Of a stretch of DNA of 64,000 bases, positions 1 through 12,399 are shown piece after piece. The DNA is from Sphingomonas sp. ID1715 (GTDB taxonomy: Bacteria > Pseudomonadota > Alphaproteobacteria > Sphingomonadales > Sphingomonadaceae), in the NCBI RefSeq assembly GCF_013044515.1, contig NZ_JABEPR010000002.1:372001-436000 (forward strand), in the 5' to 3' direction. Every line of letters starts with the position of its first letter. Positions within the stretch are counted from its first letter, which is position 1. Below the pieces are notes generated by a model. That model was not told the DNA's origin and searched no databases. It was given only the letters and a program-made list of their open reading frames with translations. The position numbers and the translations under genes were made by a program.

Positions 1-108
1 CGCCAGCCTCGTCGTCTGGGGCATCCGCGACGGCCGGGACGTGGCGGAGAAAATGCACGAGTGGCTGAAGGCAAGGGCAGCCGCGCCCGCATCCGAAAGG
101 ATCGCCGC

Positions 109-112
<4 letters not shown>
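1..112 (+). CDS. gltD: Glutamate synthase small subunit, C-terminal end only
   Basis: Partial gene entering from the left edge. The frame starting at base 2 encodes the last 36 residues and ends at TGA 110-112. The segment SLVVWGIRDGRDVAEKMHEW resembles the conserved end of the GltD beta subunit, the FAD/NADPH oxidoreductase that feeds electrons to GltB. Its stop overlaps the gltB ATG as ATGA (109-112), so the two subunits are translationally coupled. Identification rests on this short tail plus the adjacent gltB, so the call is good but not absolute. Confidence 0.8.
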
Positions 113-4710
<4,598 letters not shown>

Positions 4711-4749
4711 GTCTGGGCTCCGGCCTTCGCCGGAGAACGGGAGAGATAT

Positions 4750-5145
4750 ATGCCAAGCGGCGGATGCCATTGCGGCGAAGTGCGCTACGAGACCAAAGGC
4801 GAAGTCCTGCACCACGCCATCTGCCATTGCAGCGATTGCCGGAAATCCTCGGGCGCGCCGATGGTCGGCTGGATCGCGCACAAGTCGGAGGATTTCGCGG
4901 TGACGCAGGGCGAGGCCGGGGAGCACGCCTCGTCGGAACATGGCCGCCGCTATTTCTGCGCGGCGTGCGGCACCGGCCTCTACTACATCAACGAGAAATT
5001 CCTGCCGGGCATCGTCGATGTGCAGAGCGCGACGCTCGATGACGCGGACGCAGTGCCGCCCGGCGCGCACATCCAGTGGGCGGAACATCTCGGCTGGGTC
5101 GAGAAGCTCGACGAACTGCCGAAGTTCGAGCGTTTTCCGGGCTGA
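4750..5145 (+). CDS. GFA family zinc protein
   Basis: 131-residue protein of the glutathione-dependent formaldehyde-activating (GFA/CENP-V) fold. Zinc ligands are visible as CHC near the N-terminus (GGCHCGEV), CHCSDC about 20 residues later, and CAACG around residue 76. Family members bind structural zinc and some are said to handle S-hydroxymethylglutathione, but most have no proven substrate, so no reaction is claimed. ATG 4750 follows GGGAGAG at about 4739-4745. It sits alone between two palindromic elements downstream of gltB. Confidence 0.85.
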   Translation: MPSGGCHCGEVRYETKGEVLHHAICHCSDCRKSSGAPMVGWIAHKSEDFAVTQGEAGEHASSEHGRRYFCAACGTGLYYINEKFLPGIVDVQSATLDDADAVPPGAHIQWAEHLGWVEKLDELPKFERFPG

Positions 5146-5153
5146 ACCCTCGC

Positions 5154-5217
5154 GTGCTCCTGCGAAAGCAGGAGCCCATATGGCGCCGACTCTGGGCCCC
5201 TGCCTTCGCAGGGGAAC
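5154..5217. repeat. Family A palindrome between GFA gene and YdjM-like gene
   Basis: Arms of about 25 bp (5154-5178 and 5193-5217) related to the element in gltB, sharing CTGCGAAAGCAGG and CTGCCTTCGCAGG cores, with a few mismatches. It fills the space between two convergent genes and just reaches the stop codon of the minus-strand gene. It could serve as a bidirectional terminator. Confidence 0.8.
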
Positions 5218-5768
5218 TAAACGGGGGCTCCCCGCCGCAACGCCAGCCACCCCGTGCCGCCGAACATCGCCAGTGCCCACCAGCCGCCATCGACGGTGAA
5301 CAGATAGGCCATGCCGATCACGGCCACGAGCCCAAGCGTCGCCAGCGCCAGCCTCGGACCGAGCAGCTGGCCGAGCAGCACGGCGCCCAGCGCCAGGCAT
5401 GCTAACGCGTTCGCACCGATCCACATATAGGAAGCCTGCCAACCAAGCGTGCCCGCCAGCGGCAGCTTGACCGTCGCAAAGCCGCGCATCGCCTCGGGGA
5501 ACAGATCGGCCGACAGATGCAGGCCGATGCCGAGCGCCAGCCCGGCCGCGACCGCTCGCCCCTCGCGCCACAGCAGGGCGAGCGCCGCCGGCAGCAGCGA
5601 ATGGGTGAGCGCGCTCCGGTGACCGAGCGGCAGCAGCTGGTCGATATCCGGAAGGGTCGTGCCCGCCGCCACGGCGAGCAGCACGGCGCCGGCCAAGGCG
5701 ACGGGCCATTGGCGGCCAGCCCAGTTCAGCGCAATCGCCGCGCCGAGCAGAAACAACATGGCCGGCAT
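5217..5768 (-). CDS. YdjM-like membrane metal-dependent hydrolase (DUF457-type)
   Basis: Predicted inner-membrane protein of 183 residues with about five hydrophobic segments. The segment TLPDIDQLLPLGHRSALTHS carries the D-I-D and H-R-x-x-x-T-H-S pattern of the YdjM/DUF457 family of membrane-bound putative metal hydrolases; a second histidine (GLHLSADL) follows. Start 5768 is preferred over 5798 because a strong AGGGGGG lies just upstream. It is divergent from the FzlA-like gene at 5807. Substrate is unknown. Confidence 0.75.
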   Translation of the reverse strand: MPAMLFLLGAAIALNWAGRQWPVALAGAVLLAVAAGTTLPDIDQLLPLGHRSALTHSLLPAALALLWREGRAVAAGLALGIGLHLSADLFPEAMRGFATVKLPLAGTLGWQASYMWIGANALACLALGAVLLGQLLGPRLALATLGLVAVIGMAYLFTVDGGWWALAMFGGTGWLALRRGAPV

Positions 5769-5806
5769 CTTCCCCCCTCGCCGCTTCGCCCCTAACACGA
5801 GCCTCC

Positions 5807-6478
5807 ATGTGGCAGCTCTACCAATTTCCGCTTTGCCCCTTTTCGCGCAAGGTCCGGCTGCTGCTGGGCGAGAAGGGCGTCGGCTACGAACTCGTCCGCG
5901 AGTCTCCCTGGGAGCGGCAGGACGAGTTTCTCGACATGAACCCGGCCGGCCGCACGCCGGTGATGGCGGAGAAGGACAAGGGCAAGGTCCTGATCGACAG
6001 CTGGGCGATCTGCGAGTTCTTCGAAGAGACCGTCAACAAGGCGCCGATGATCAACGGCACGGCGGAAAATCGTGCGGAGATTCGCCGCCTGGTCGCCTGG
6101 TTCGACCAGCAATTCTTCGACGATGTGGTCGCGCCGCTGATGCACGAGCGAATGAAGAAACGGCTGATCGATCGCGCCAGCCCGGATGCACGGGTGCTGC
6201 GCGAGGCGATGAAGCTCGCGCTCAACCATCTCGATTATACCGACTATCTGCTCGATCACCGCAATTGGCTCGGCGGCGCGACCATGAGCCTCGCGGACCT
6301 CGCCGCCGCCGCGCATATCTCGGTCGCCGACTATCTGGGCGGCATCGACTGGCGCGGCCACGAGCAGACGAAGCGCTGGTATTCCGCGCTCAAAAGCCGC
6401 CCCAGCTTCCGCCCCCTGCTGTCCGAACGGATGGAAGTGATCAGCCCGCCCACCCATTACGACAAGGTGGATTTCTGA
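5807..6478 (+). CDS. fzlA: Glutathione S-transferase-like protein, FzlA type
   Basis: 223 residues with a thioredoxin-like N-terminal GST domain (LYQFPLCPFSRKVRLLLGEK) and an all-helical C-terminal domain. The C-terminal tail ending in PPTHYDKVDF resembles the conserved tail of FzlA, the alphaproteobacterial GST homologue that binds FtsZ and stimulates cell constriction in Caulobacter. If so, it is a division factor and not a detoxifying enzyme. The GST call is secure; the FzlA assignment rests on the tail and lineage. Start ATG 5807 is 38 bp from the divergent neighbour. Confidence 0.7.
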   Translation: MWQLYQFPLCPFSRKVRLLLGEKGVGYELVRESPWERQDEFLDMNPAGRTPVMAEKDKGKVLIDSWAICEFFEETVNKAPMINGTAENRAEIRRLVAWFDQQFFDDVVAPLMHERMKKRLIDRASPDARVLREAMKLALNHLDYTDYLLDHRNWLGGATMSLADLAAAAHISVADYLGGIDWRGHEQTKRWYSALKSRPSFRPLLSERMEVISPPTHYDKVDF

Positions 6479-6491
6479 CGCGCCTTTAGCG

Positions 6492-6577
6492 CGTCACCCC
6501 GGGCTTGACCCGGGGTCCCGCTAGCCTTCAACTGCGGCAACAAAGAAGCGGGATCCCGGCTCGAGGCCGGGATGACG
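6492..6577. repeat. Family B palindromic element
   Basis: Interspersed repeat between the GST-like gene and the M20 gene. The outer arms (CGTCACCCCGGGCTTGACC and its imperfect complement ending in GGGATGACG) bracket an inner GCGGGAT/TCCCGC match. Such CCCGGGCTTGACCCGGG elements are common between genes in sphingomonads (from memory, not searched). It ends 8 bp before the M20 start codon. Confidence 0.75.
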
Positions 6578-6585
6578 GGGGTGGA

Positions 6586-8035
6586 ATGCTGAAGCGGATC
6601 TTGCTGGTTCTCTCGGTGGCAGTGGCGCTGCTCATCGCCGTCCTCGCCATCAACACGATGCGCCTGCGCCCGGAGCAGCTCGGCGCACCGCTGCCGCCGC
6701 CCGCGATCGATCAAGCCGCCGTCCAGCGCCTGGCCGCAGCGATCCGGATCCCGACCATCTCCACCGAAGCGGGCCCCGCCGTCCCCGAGGTGCTTGACGC
6801 GTTCCGCGCCCATCTCGCCGCGAGCTACCCCCGCGTCCATGCCACGCTGAAGCATGAGCTCGTGGCTGGCCACAGCCTGCTCTTCACCTGGCCGGGCACC
6901 GATCCCGGCGCCCCCGCCCTCCTCCTCGCCGCCCACCAGGACGTGGTGCCGATCGAGGGCTCCAGCGCGAGCAAGTGGACGCACCCGCCCTTTGCCGGCG
7001 TGGTGGCGGACGGCTTCGTCTGGGGACGCGGCACGATCGACGACAAGATGTCGCTCGTCGCCATCCTCGAAGCGGTGGAACGGATGCTCGCGCGGGGCGA
7101 GCGGCCGCGCCAAACCGTCTATCTCGCCTTCGGCCATGACGAAGAGCGCGGCGGGACCGGCGCGCGCGCCATCTCCGCTCTGCTGAAGCAGCGGGGCGCG
7201 AAGGTCGGTCTCGCCCTCGACGAAGGCTATGCCGTGCTCGACGGCGTGCTGGCCGGCGTGAACCGCCCGGTCGCCGTCGTCGGCATGGCGGAAAAAGGGC
7301 TATGTCTCGGTCGAGCTGAGCGCGAGCGGCGTCGGCGGTCACAGCTCCATGCCGACGCCCGACAATGCCGCGGTCAAGATCGCGCGCGCGGTCGACAGGC
7401 TCGCCGCCGATCCGTTCCCGCCCCGTCTGCAGGGCCTGACCGGCGACATGCTGACATCGGTCGCGCCCTATATGGACTGGCCGATGCGCACCGCCATTGC
7501 AAATCGCTGGCTGACCGGCGGCCTGATCACGCGTCAGCTGACGAACAATCCGCGCACGGCCGCAGCGCTGCGCACCACTACCGCGCCGACGATCATCCAG
7601 TCCGGTACCAAGGACAATGTGCTGCCGCAAAGCGCCCGCGCCGTCGTCAACCACCGCATCCTGCCCGGCGACACGATCGCCAGCGTCGTGGCGCGGGACC
7701 GGGAGGTGATCGGCGATGCCGGCGTCACCGTCCGCCCGCTCCCCGGCGGGCATGACCCGAGCCGCCCCGCGAGCACCGACTCGCCCGGATTCAAGACGCT
7801 CGCAGCCGCCATCCGCGCGACCTATCCGCACGTGCCCGTGGCGCCCGGCCTGGTGCTCGGCGCCACCGATGGCCGCTATTACGAAGGCCTCGCCGCCGCC
7901 ACGCTCCGCTTCACGCCGACCACGATGCGCCCCACCGACCTCGCTCGCTTCCACGGCAATGACGAACGGGTGAGCATCACCGACTATATGCGCGCAATCG
8001 GCTTCTACGAACGACTGATCGGTGGTGGGCGTTAG
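6586..8035 (+). pseudogene. M20 family metallopeptidase, frameshifted
   Basis: Zinc-dependent M20 peptidase/amidohydrolase with an N-terminal membrane anchor (hydrophobic residues about 4-22). Metal and catalytic motifs are visible: AAHQDVVP, RGTIDDK and GHDEERGG, then a dimerisation lid and a C-terminal ATDGRYYEGL with the last metal-binding region. The frame breaks at an A5 run (7292-7296) after VVGMAEKG; removing one A restores GYVSVELSASGVGGHSSMPT and the remainder to 8035. As written, the product stops making sense after about residue 238. Either a recent pseudogene or a sequencing error in a homopolymer. Confidence 0.85.
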
Positions 8036-8072
8036 GGAGGGTCCATGTTGGCTAAGGGTTCATGCCGGACTC

Positions 8073-8219
8073 AGCCCCTCTCCCCTTGAGGGAGAGGGCG
8101 ACTCGCGCTGCAGCGCGAGCGGGGTGAGGGGGAACCTCGGAGGTAACGGAGTACCCCCCTCACCCTCCCACGTCCGCTTTGCGGACGCTGGCCCTCCCTC
8201 TCTCAAGGGGAGAGGGGCT
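8073..8219. repeat. Family C palindromic element, long form
   Basis: Perfect 18-bp terminal inverted repeats (8073-8090 and 8202-8219, AGCCCCTCTCCCCTTGAG and complement). Each half carries internal hairpins, such as CTCGCGCTGCAGCGCGAG at 8102-8119 and CGTCCGCTTTGCGGACG at about 8171-8187, and a GTGAGGG motif. A short relative with the same architecture lies inside GTA g10.1 (62071-62127). Confidence 0.8.
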
Positions 8220-8274
8220 AGTTGTGCGCTGACCACCCGTTGCGGACGTCGAGTTTGGTTGACAACACGCGCCA

Positions 8275-8670
8275 ATGCAGAGCGGACCCTTGAAGCCCGA
8301 GCGGCCAGCCGAAGTTCGCAACTTTGAGCTCCTGAGCGGAACTGCGATACTTCTCGCGACCATCGCCGGTTTGCAGGCTCCACCGCCCCTGTGGCCCATA
8401 CTCGCCGATGCCGTCGTTCAAACTGCCATTGTGCTCTGGGTGTCGCGTGGCCGAAGTCGCGTCGGCAGATTCGTATGGACTGGCCTTCTTCTGCTTAGTG
8501 GTCTGCTCGTGATCTTCGGCTCGATCCTCGTCATAAGTCGCGGGGTGCAGCTGCCGATCTCCGACACTGATGCTGTGCTAGGAGCGGTAACAATGGGGTG
8601 CAACATCGGCGCCGCTGCGTTCCTGTGGCGCAACACTACTACCCAATGGCTCTCGCGCGAGCGGTTGTGA
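8275..8670 (+). CDS. Small predicted membrane protein
   Basis: 131 residues, not recognised. About four hydrophobic segments can be seen: residues near 18-36, 40-56, 66-88 and 101-117. No signal peptide, no conserved catalytic motif. No strong ribosome-binding site lies before ATG 8275. The region is somewhat less GC-rich than its neighbours and sits between repeats, so it may be an accessory gene. Confidence 0.5.
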   Translation: MQSGPLKPERPAEVRNFELLSGTAILLATIAGLQAPPPLWPILADAVVQTAIVLWVSRGRSRVGRFVWTGLLLLSGLLVIFGSILVISRGVQLPISDTDAVLGAVTMGCNIGAAAFLWRNTTTQWLSRERL

Positions 8671-8801
8671 TGTCTGCTAACCACCCTTAGCCGACCCTCG
8701 ATTTCTCTGTCCTACATCGCCCAGGCTCGATTAGCCTCGCTGCGGCTCTTTCAATAAGTAAATCGCGACTCCGCTCCGAGGCACCGGGAATTCATGAAAT
8801 G

Positions 8802-8846
8802 CACGTGCGGAACGTGCGGAACGTGCGGATTGTGCGGAATGTGCAG
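8802..8846. repeat. Five tandem 9-bp units
   Basis: Units of the pattern AACGTGCGG, AACGTGCGG, ATTGTGCGG, AATGTGCAG, preceded by CACGTGCGG. The array abuts the 3' end of ubiG (stop at 8853). Unit length and copy number are read directly. No function is evident; it could be a slippage-prone minisatellite. Confidence 0.85.
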
Positions 8847-8852
8847 GTCCGC

Positions 8853-9575
8853 TCAGGCCCGCGCGCGGGCGGTCACCAGATAGTTCAAGCCCAGCTCTTC
8901 ACTGAGGTGAAAGCCTCGTGCGGGACCGAAGGCGAGGCCGGTCACGTCGAGCACCTCCAGCCCTGCCGCCTCCAGGTGCACCCGCAGTTCGTCGGGGGTC
9001 AGGAACCGCTCCCAATCATGCGTGCCGCGCGGGATGGCGCCCAAGCCCTCGCCCAGCGTGATCATCGCCAGGCGGGAGAGCGGTGTCCGGTTGGGGGTCG
9101 AGAGGATCAGCAGGCCGCCGGGCGCCAAGGCCTTAGCCAGCCCTCGCACGAAGACCGCCGGATCGTCGACATGCTCGATCACTTCCATGGACGTGATCAG
9201 GTCGAACGGCTCGGCGCCCAGCACGTCGATGCTGCCGGTGCGATAGTCGATCCTGAGCCCCTGCCCTTCGGCATGGAGCCGCGCCGCGGTGATGTTCTCA
9301 GGGGCGGCGTCGATGCCGACCACCTCGGCGCCGAGGCGAGCGAGCGGCTCGCAGAGCAGGCCCGCGCCGCAGCCGACATCCGCCGCCGCCTTGCGGGCAA
9401 GTGGCCGGCGCTCATGCTCGTCCAGGTTCCACTGCTGGTTCAGCTGCTCGCGGATGTAGCGCAGCCGCACTGGATTGAGCCGGTGGAGCATGGCGGACGA
9501 GCCCTTCGGATCCCACCACTCCGCCGCGAGCTTGCCGAAATGCGCGGCCTCTTCGGCCCTGATCGTGGAACTCAT
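8853..9575 (-). CDS. ubiG: Ubiquinone biosynthesis O-methyltransferase
   Basis: SAM-dependent class I methyltransferase, 240 residues, catalysing both O-methylations in ubiquinone synthesis. UbiG hallmarks: EEAAHFGKLAAEWWDPKG at the N-terminus, LHRLNPVRLRYIREQL, the SAM motif DVGCGAGLL at about 66-74, and EVIEHVDDP. Start at 9575 gives the standard N-terminus MSSTIRAEEA and has GGTGGTGAG just upstream; the longer frame to 9707 is untypical and passes through repeat-like DNA. Divergent from lysC. Confidence 0.93.
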   Translation of the reverse strand: MSSTIRAEEAAHFGKLAAEWWDPKGSSAMLHRLNPVRLRYIREQLNQQWNLDEHERRPLARKAAADVGCGAGLLCEPLARLGAEVVGIDAAPENITAARLHAEGQGLRIDYRTGSIDVLGAEPFDLITSMEVIEHVDDPAVFVRGLAKALAPGGLLILSTPNRTPLSRLAMITLGEGLGAIPRGTHDWERFLTPDELRVHLEAAGLEVLDVTGLAFGPARGFHLSEELGLNYLVTARARA

Positions 9576-9589
9576 ACTCACCACCCGGT

Positions 9590-9672
9590 TTGGCCTGAGC
9601 CTGTCGAAGGCCTCCCTTCCTGCTTTCTGCGCCGAAAGGAAAGGGAAGGCTTCGATGAGCCCAGCCCGGACC
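9590..9672. repeat. Repeat-like DNA in the ubiG-lysC gap
   Basis: The intergenic segment carries TGAGCCTGTCGAAGG and an imperfect inverted arrangement around CCCTTCC / GGAAAGGGAAGG, resembling the family D interspersed elements. A related fragment CCTGAGCTTGTCGGGG occurs at about 33212. It lies between divergent genes, so promoters for both must be inside or next to it. Confidence 0.45.
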
Positions 9673-9736
9673 GGACTTGTTGCATTGCGGTATTTCCACG
9701 TTAACACCCGCCCCCGAAGGGAGCGCTCTGACCGAC

Positions 9737-10975
9737 ATGGCCCGTATCGTGATGAAGTTCGGCGGCACCTCGATGGCGGGGGTGGAGCGAATTCGCGCGG
9801 TTGCCGAGCGCGTGAAGCGCGAAGTCGAGGCCGGCAACCAGGTCGCGGTCGTCGTTTCGGCCATGGCCGGCGAGACCGATCGGCTGGTCAGCTTCTGCCG
9901 CGAAGTCTCGCCGCTCTACGATCCGCGCGAATATGACGTGGTGGTGGCGTCGGGCGAACAGGTGACGAGCGGCCTGCTCGCGATCTCGCTGCAGGCGATC
10001 GGGGTCAAGGCGCGCAGCTTCATGGGCTGGCAGCTGCCGATCCGCACGTCGGACGGCCATGGTTCGGCGCGCATTGCCGAGATCGACACGGCGACGCTGG
10101 ATGCGGCGCTGGGCGATGGCCAGGTCGCGGTCATCCCGGGGTTCCAGGGCGTGGCAGCGGGCGAGCGGGTGACCACGCTCGGCCGTGGCGGATCGGACAC
10201 CTCGGCAGTGGCGGTCGCGGCGGCGATGAAGGCCGATCGGTGCGACATCTATACCGATGTGGACGGCGTCTACACGACCGACCCCCGCATCGTGCCGCGC
10301 GCCCGCAAGCTCAAGAAAATCACGTTCGAGGAAATGCTCGAACTGGCCAGCGTCGGCGCCAAGGTGTTGCAGACCCGCTCGGTCGGGCTTGCGATGAAGG
10401 AAAATGTCCGGCTGCAGGTGCTGACCAGCTTCGAGGACAAGCCCGGCACGCTGATCGTCAGCGACGACGAGATCGAGGAAGATATGGAACGGCAGTTCAT
10501 CACCGGCATCGCCCACGACAAGAACGAAGCGAAGATCACCCTGACCGACGTGCCCGACCGGCCGGGCGCGGTCGCCTCGATCTTCGCGCCGCTGGCGGAT
10601 GGCAACATCAATGTCGACATGATCGTGCAGAACATCGCGCACGATACCGGGTCGACCGACGTGACCTTCACCGTACCGGCGGCCGAACTCGCCCGCTCAC
10701 TGGACCTGCTGGAAAAGGCCAGGGAGACGATCGGCTATGCCCGCCTCGTCCACGACACCAATGTCGCCAAGATCACGATCGTCGGCGTCGGCATGCGCAG
10801 CCACGCAGGCGTCGCCGCCAAGATGTTCAAGACTTTGGGCGACCGCGGCATCAACATCCAGGCGATCACCACGTCCGAGATCAAGGTGTCGGTGCTGATC
10901 GAGGAGGATTATACCGAACTCGCCGTGCGCGTGCTGCACACCGCCTACGGTCTCGACGCCGAGGTTGCTGCGTGA
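9737..10975 (+). CDS. lysC: Aspartate kinase
   Basis: Phosphorylates aspartate, the first step toward lysine, threonine, methionine and diaminopimelate. 412 residues: the kinase domain begins MKFGGTSMAG (residues 6-14) and includes GFQGV and GRGGSDTSAVA; two ACT domains at the C-terminus (from about residue 265, LTDVPDRPGAVASIF, and KITIVGVGMRSHAGVAAKMF) imply feedback control by end-product amino acids. ATG 9737 is the natural start. The stop overlaps the next gene's GTG as GTGA. Confidence 0.95.
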   Translation: MARIVMKFGGTSMAGVERIRAVAERVKREVEAGNQVAVVVSAMAGETDRLVSFCREVSPLYDPREYDVVVASGEQVTSGLLAISLQAIGVKARSFMGWQLPIRTSDGHGSARIAEIDTATLDAALGDGQVAVIPGFQGVAAGERVTTLGRGGSDTSAVAVAAAMKADRCDIYTDVDGVYTTDPRIVPRARKLKKITFEEMLELASVGAKVLQTRSVGLAMKENVRLQVLTSFEDKPGTLIVSDDEIEEDMERQFITGIAHDKNEAKITLTDVPDRPGAVASIFAPLADGNINVDMIVQNIAHDTGSTDVTFTVPAAELARSLDLLEKARETIGYARLVHDTNVAKITIVGVGMRSHAGVAAKMFKTLGDRGINIQAITTSEIKVSVLIEEDYTELAVRVLHTAYGLDAEVAA

Positions 10976-11985
10976 GCGAGGCGCGGCTGCGCCAGTTGAT
11001 GGCGCGCGGCACCGACTTTCTGGGCTCGGAGGTCGCGATCATGTGCGGCGCCATGTCCTGGGTGTCGGAGCGCAATCTGGTCGCTGCCATGTCGAACGCC
11101 GGCGGCTTCGGCCTGATCGCATGCGGGGCGATGTCGCCGGAACTGCTCGACGCGGAGATCGCCGCGACCAAGGCGCTGACCGACCGGCCGTATGGCGTCA
11201 ACCTGATCACCATGCACCCGCAGCTGCAGGAGCTGATCGCGGTCTGCGCCAGGCATGGCGTCGGCCATGTGGTGCTGGCGGGCGGACTGCCCCCGGCGGG
11301 CAGTCTGGAAGCCATCAAGGCAAGCGGCGCCAGGCTGATCTGCTTCGCCCCCGCGCTGAGCCTGGCGAAGAAGCTGATCCGATCAGGCGTTGACGCGCTC
11401 GTCATCGAGGGGATGGAAGCGGGCGGCCATATCGGCCCGGTCTCGACCTCCGTCCTGGCGCAGGAAATCCTGCCGGAAATCGCCGCGCAGCTTCCCGTTT
11501 TCGTGGCCGGTGGCATCGGCCGGGGCGAGGCGATCGCCGGCTATCTCGAGATGGGCGCGGCCGGCGTCCAGCTCGGCACCCGCTTCGTCTGCGCGACCGA
11601 GAGCATCGCGCATCCGAACTTCAAGAAGGCGTTCATCCGCGCTTCCGCCCGCGACGCGGTGGCGAGCGTGCAGGTCGATCCGCGCCTGCCGGTGATCCCC
11701 GTCCGAGCGCTCAAGAATTCGGGCACCGAGCTGTTCACCGCCAAGCAGCGCGAAGTGGCGGGTTTGCTCGACTCGGGCCAGGTCGAAATGGCCGAGGCGC
11801 AGCTGCAGATCGAGCATTATTGGGCGGGCGCGCTGCGCCGCGCGGTCATCGACGGCGATGTCGAACATGGTTCGCTGATGGCGGGGCAGTCGGTCGGCAT
11901 GGTGAAAAGCGAGGAGCCAGTCGCCCAGATCATCGCGAGCCTGATCGACGAAGCGTCGGCGGCGCTCTCTCGCCGCGCGGCCTGA
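10972..11985 (+). CDS. Nitronate monooxygenase (NPD) family flavoprotein
   Basis: 337-residue FMN-dependent TIM-barrel protein of the 2-nitropropane dioxygenase/FabK-like family. Visible motifs: MCGAMSWVSERNLVAAMSNAGGFG near the N-terminus, VLAGGLPPAG, VIEGMEAGGHIGP (central conserved patch), FVAGGIGRG and AGVQLGTRFVCATES (phosphate-binding barrel end). Could be a nitronate monooxygenase or an FabK-type enoyl reductase; sequence reading alone does not decide. GTG start 10972 overlaps the lysC stop, so it is coupled to aspartate kinase. Confidence 0.82.
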   Translation: MSEARLRQLMARGTDFLGSEVAIMCGAMSWVSERNLVAAMSNAGGFGLIACGAMSPELLDAEIAATKALTDRPYGVNLITMHPQLQELIAVCARHGVGHVVLAGGLPPAGSLEAIKASGARLICFAPALSLAKKLIRSGVDALVIEGMEAGGHIGPVSTSVLAQEILPEIAAQLPVFVAGGIGRGEAIAGYLEMGAAGVQLGTRFVCATESIAHPNFKKAFIRASARDAVASVQVDPRLPVIPVRALKNSGTELFTAKQREVAGLLDSGQVEMAEAQLQIEHYWAGALRRAVIDGDVEHGSLMAGQSVGMVKSEEPVAQIIASLIDEASAALSRRAA

Positions 11986-11999
11986 ACGGAGGACCGACA

Positions 12000-12281
12000 A
12001 TGCCAAAGGCAGTGTGGAACGGCACGGTTATCGCCGACAGCGATGAAACGGTGGTCGTTGAAGGCAACCATTATTTCCCCCGCTCCGCCGTCAATTCCGG
12101 CTATCTGCGCGACAGCGACACGCAGACGACCTGCCCCTGGAAAGGCGTCGCGAGCTACTACAGCATCGTCGTGGAGGGCGCCGAGAACAGGGACGCCGCC
12201 TGGTATTATCCCGATCCCAAGCCCGCGGCTGCGGAGATCCGCGACCGGATCGCTTTCTGGAAGGGCGTACAGATCGGCTGA
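12000..12281 (+). CDS. DUF427 domain protein
   Basis: 93-residue protein matching the DUF427 pattern: AVWNGTVIADSDETVVVEGN, YFPRSAVN, the TTCPWKGVASYYS core, and AAWYYPDP with an FWKGV ending. DUF427 proteins are small beta-tent folds of unknown biochemical role. ATG 12000 is preceded by CGGAGG at 11987-11992. It lies 14 bp after the NPD-family gene and is probably co-transcribed with lysC and that gene. Confidence 0.88.
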   Translation: MPKAVWNGTVIADSDETVVVEGNHYFPRSAVNSGYLRDSDTQTTCPWKGVASYYSIVVEGAENRDAAWYYPDPKPAAAEIRDRIAFWKGVQIG

Positions 12282-12309
12282 GTCCGAAGTACCCGCTCTT
12301 CTTTTCGGT

Positions 12310-12328
12310 TAAGTCAATGGTTGACTTA
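12310..12328. promoter_or_regulatory. Inverted repeat upstream of the metalloprotease
   Basis: Perfect TAAGTCAA-TGG-TTGACTTA, 8-bp arms and 3-nt loop, followed by CCTTTTCTTT. It lies between DUF427 and the metalloprotease. It may be a weak terminator for the upstream unit or an operator for the protease; the sequence does not settle which. Confidence 0.45.
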
Positions 12329-12399
12329 CCTTTTCTTTGCCGATCAACTCCTCTCACAGGCGGTGGGGCTTACCAGCATCGGCTGGATGGGAGAGTGAT

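Noticed and set aside
8802-8846. CRISPR-like array
   Set aside because: Units are 9 bp, contiguous and without spacers.
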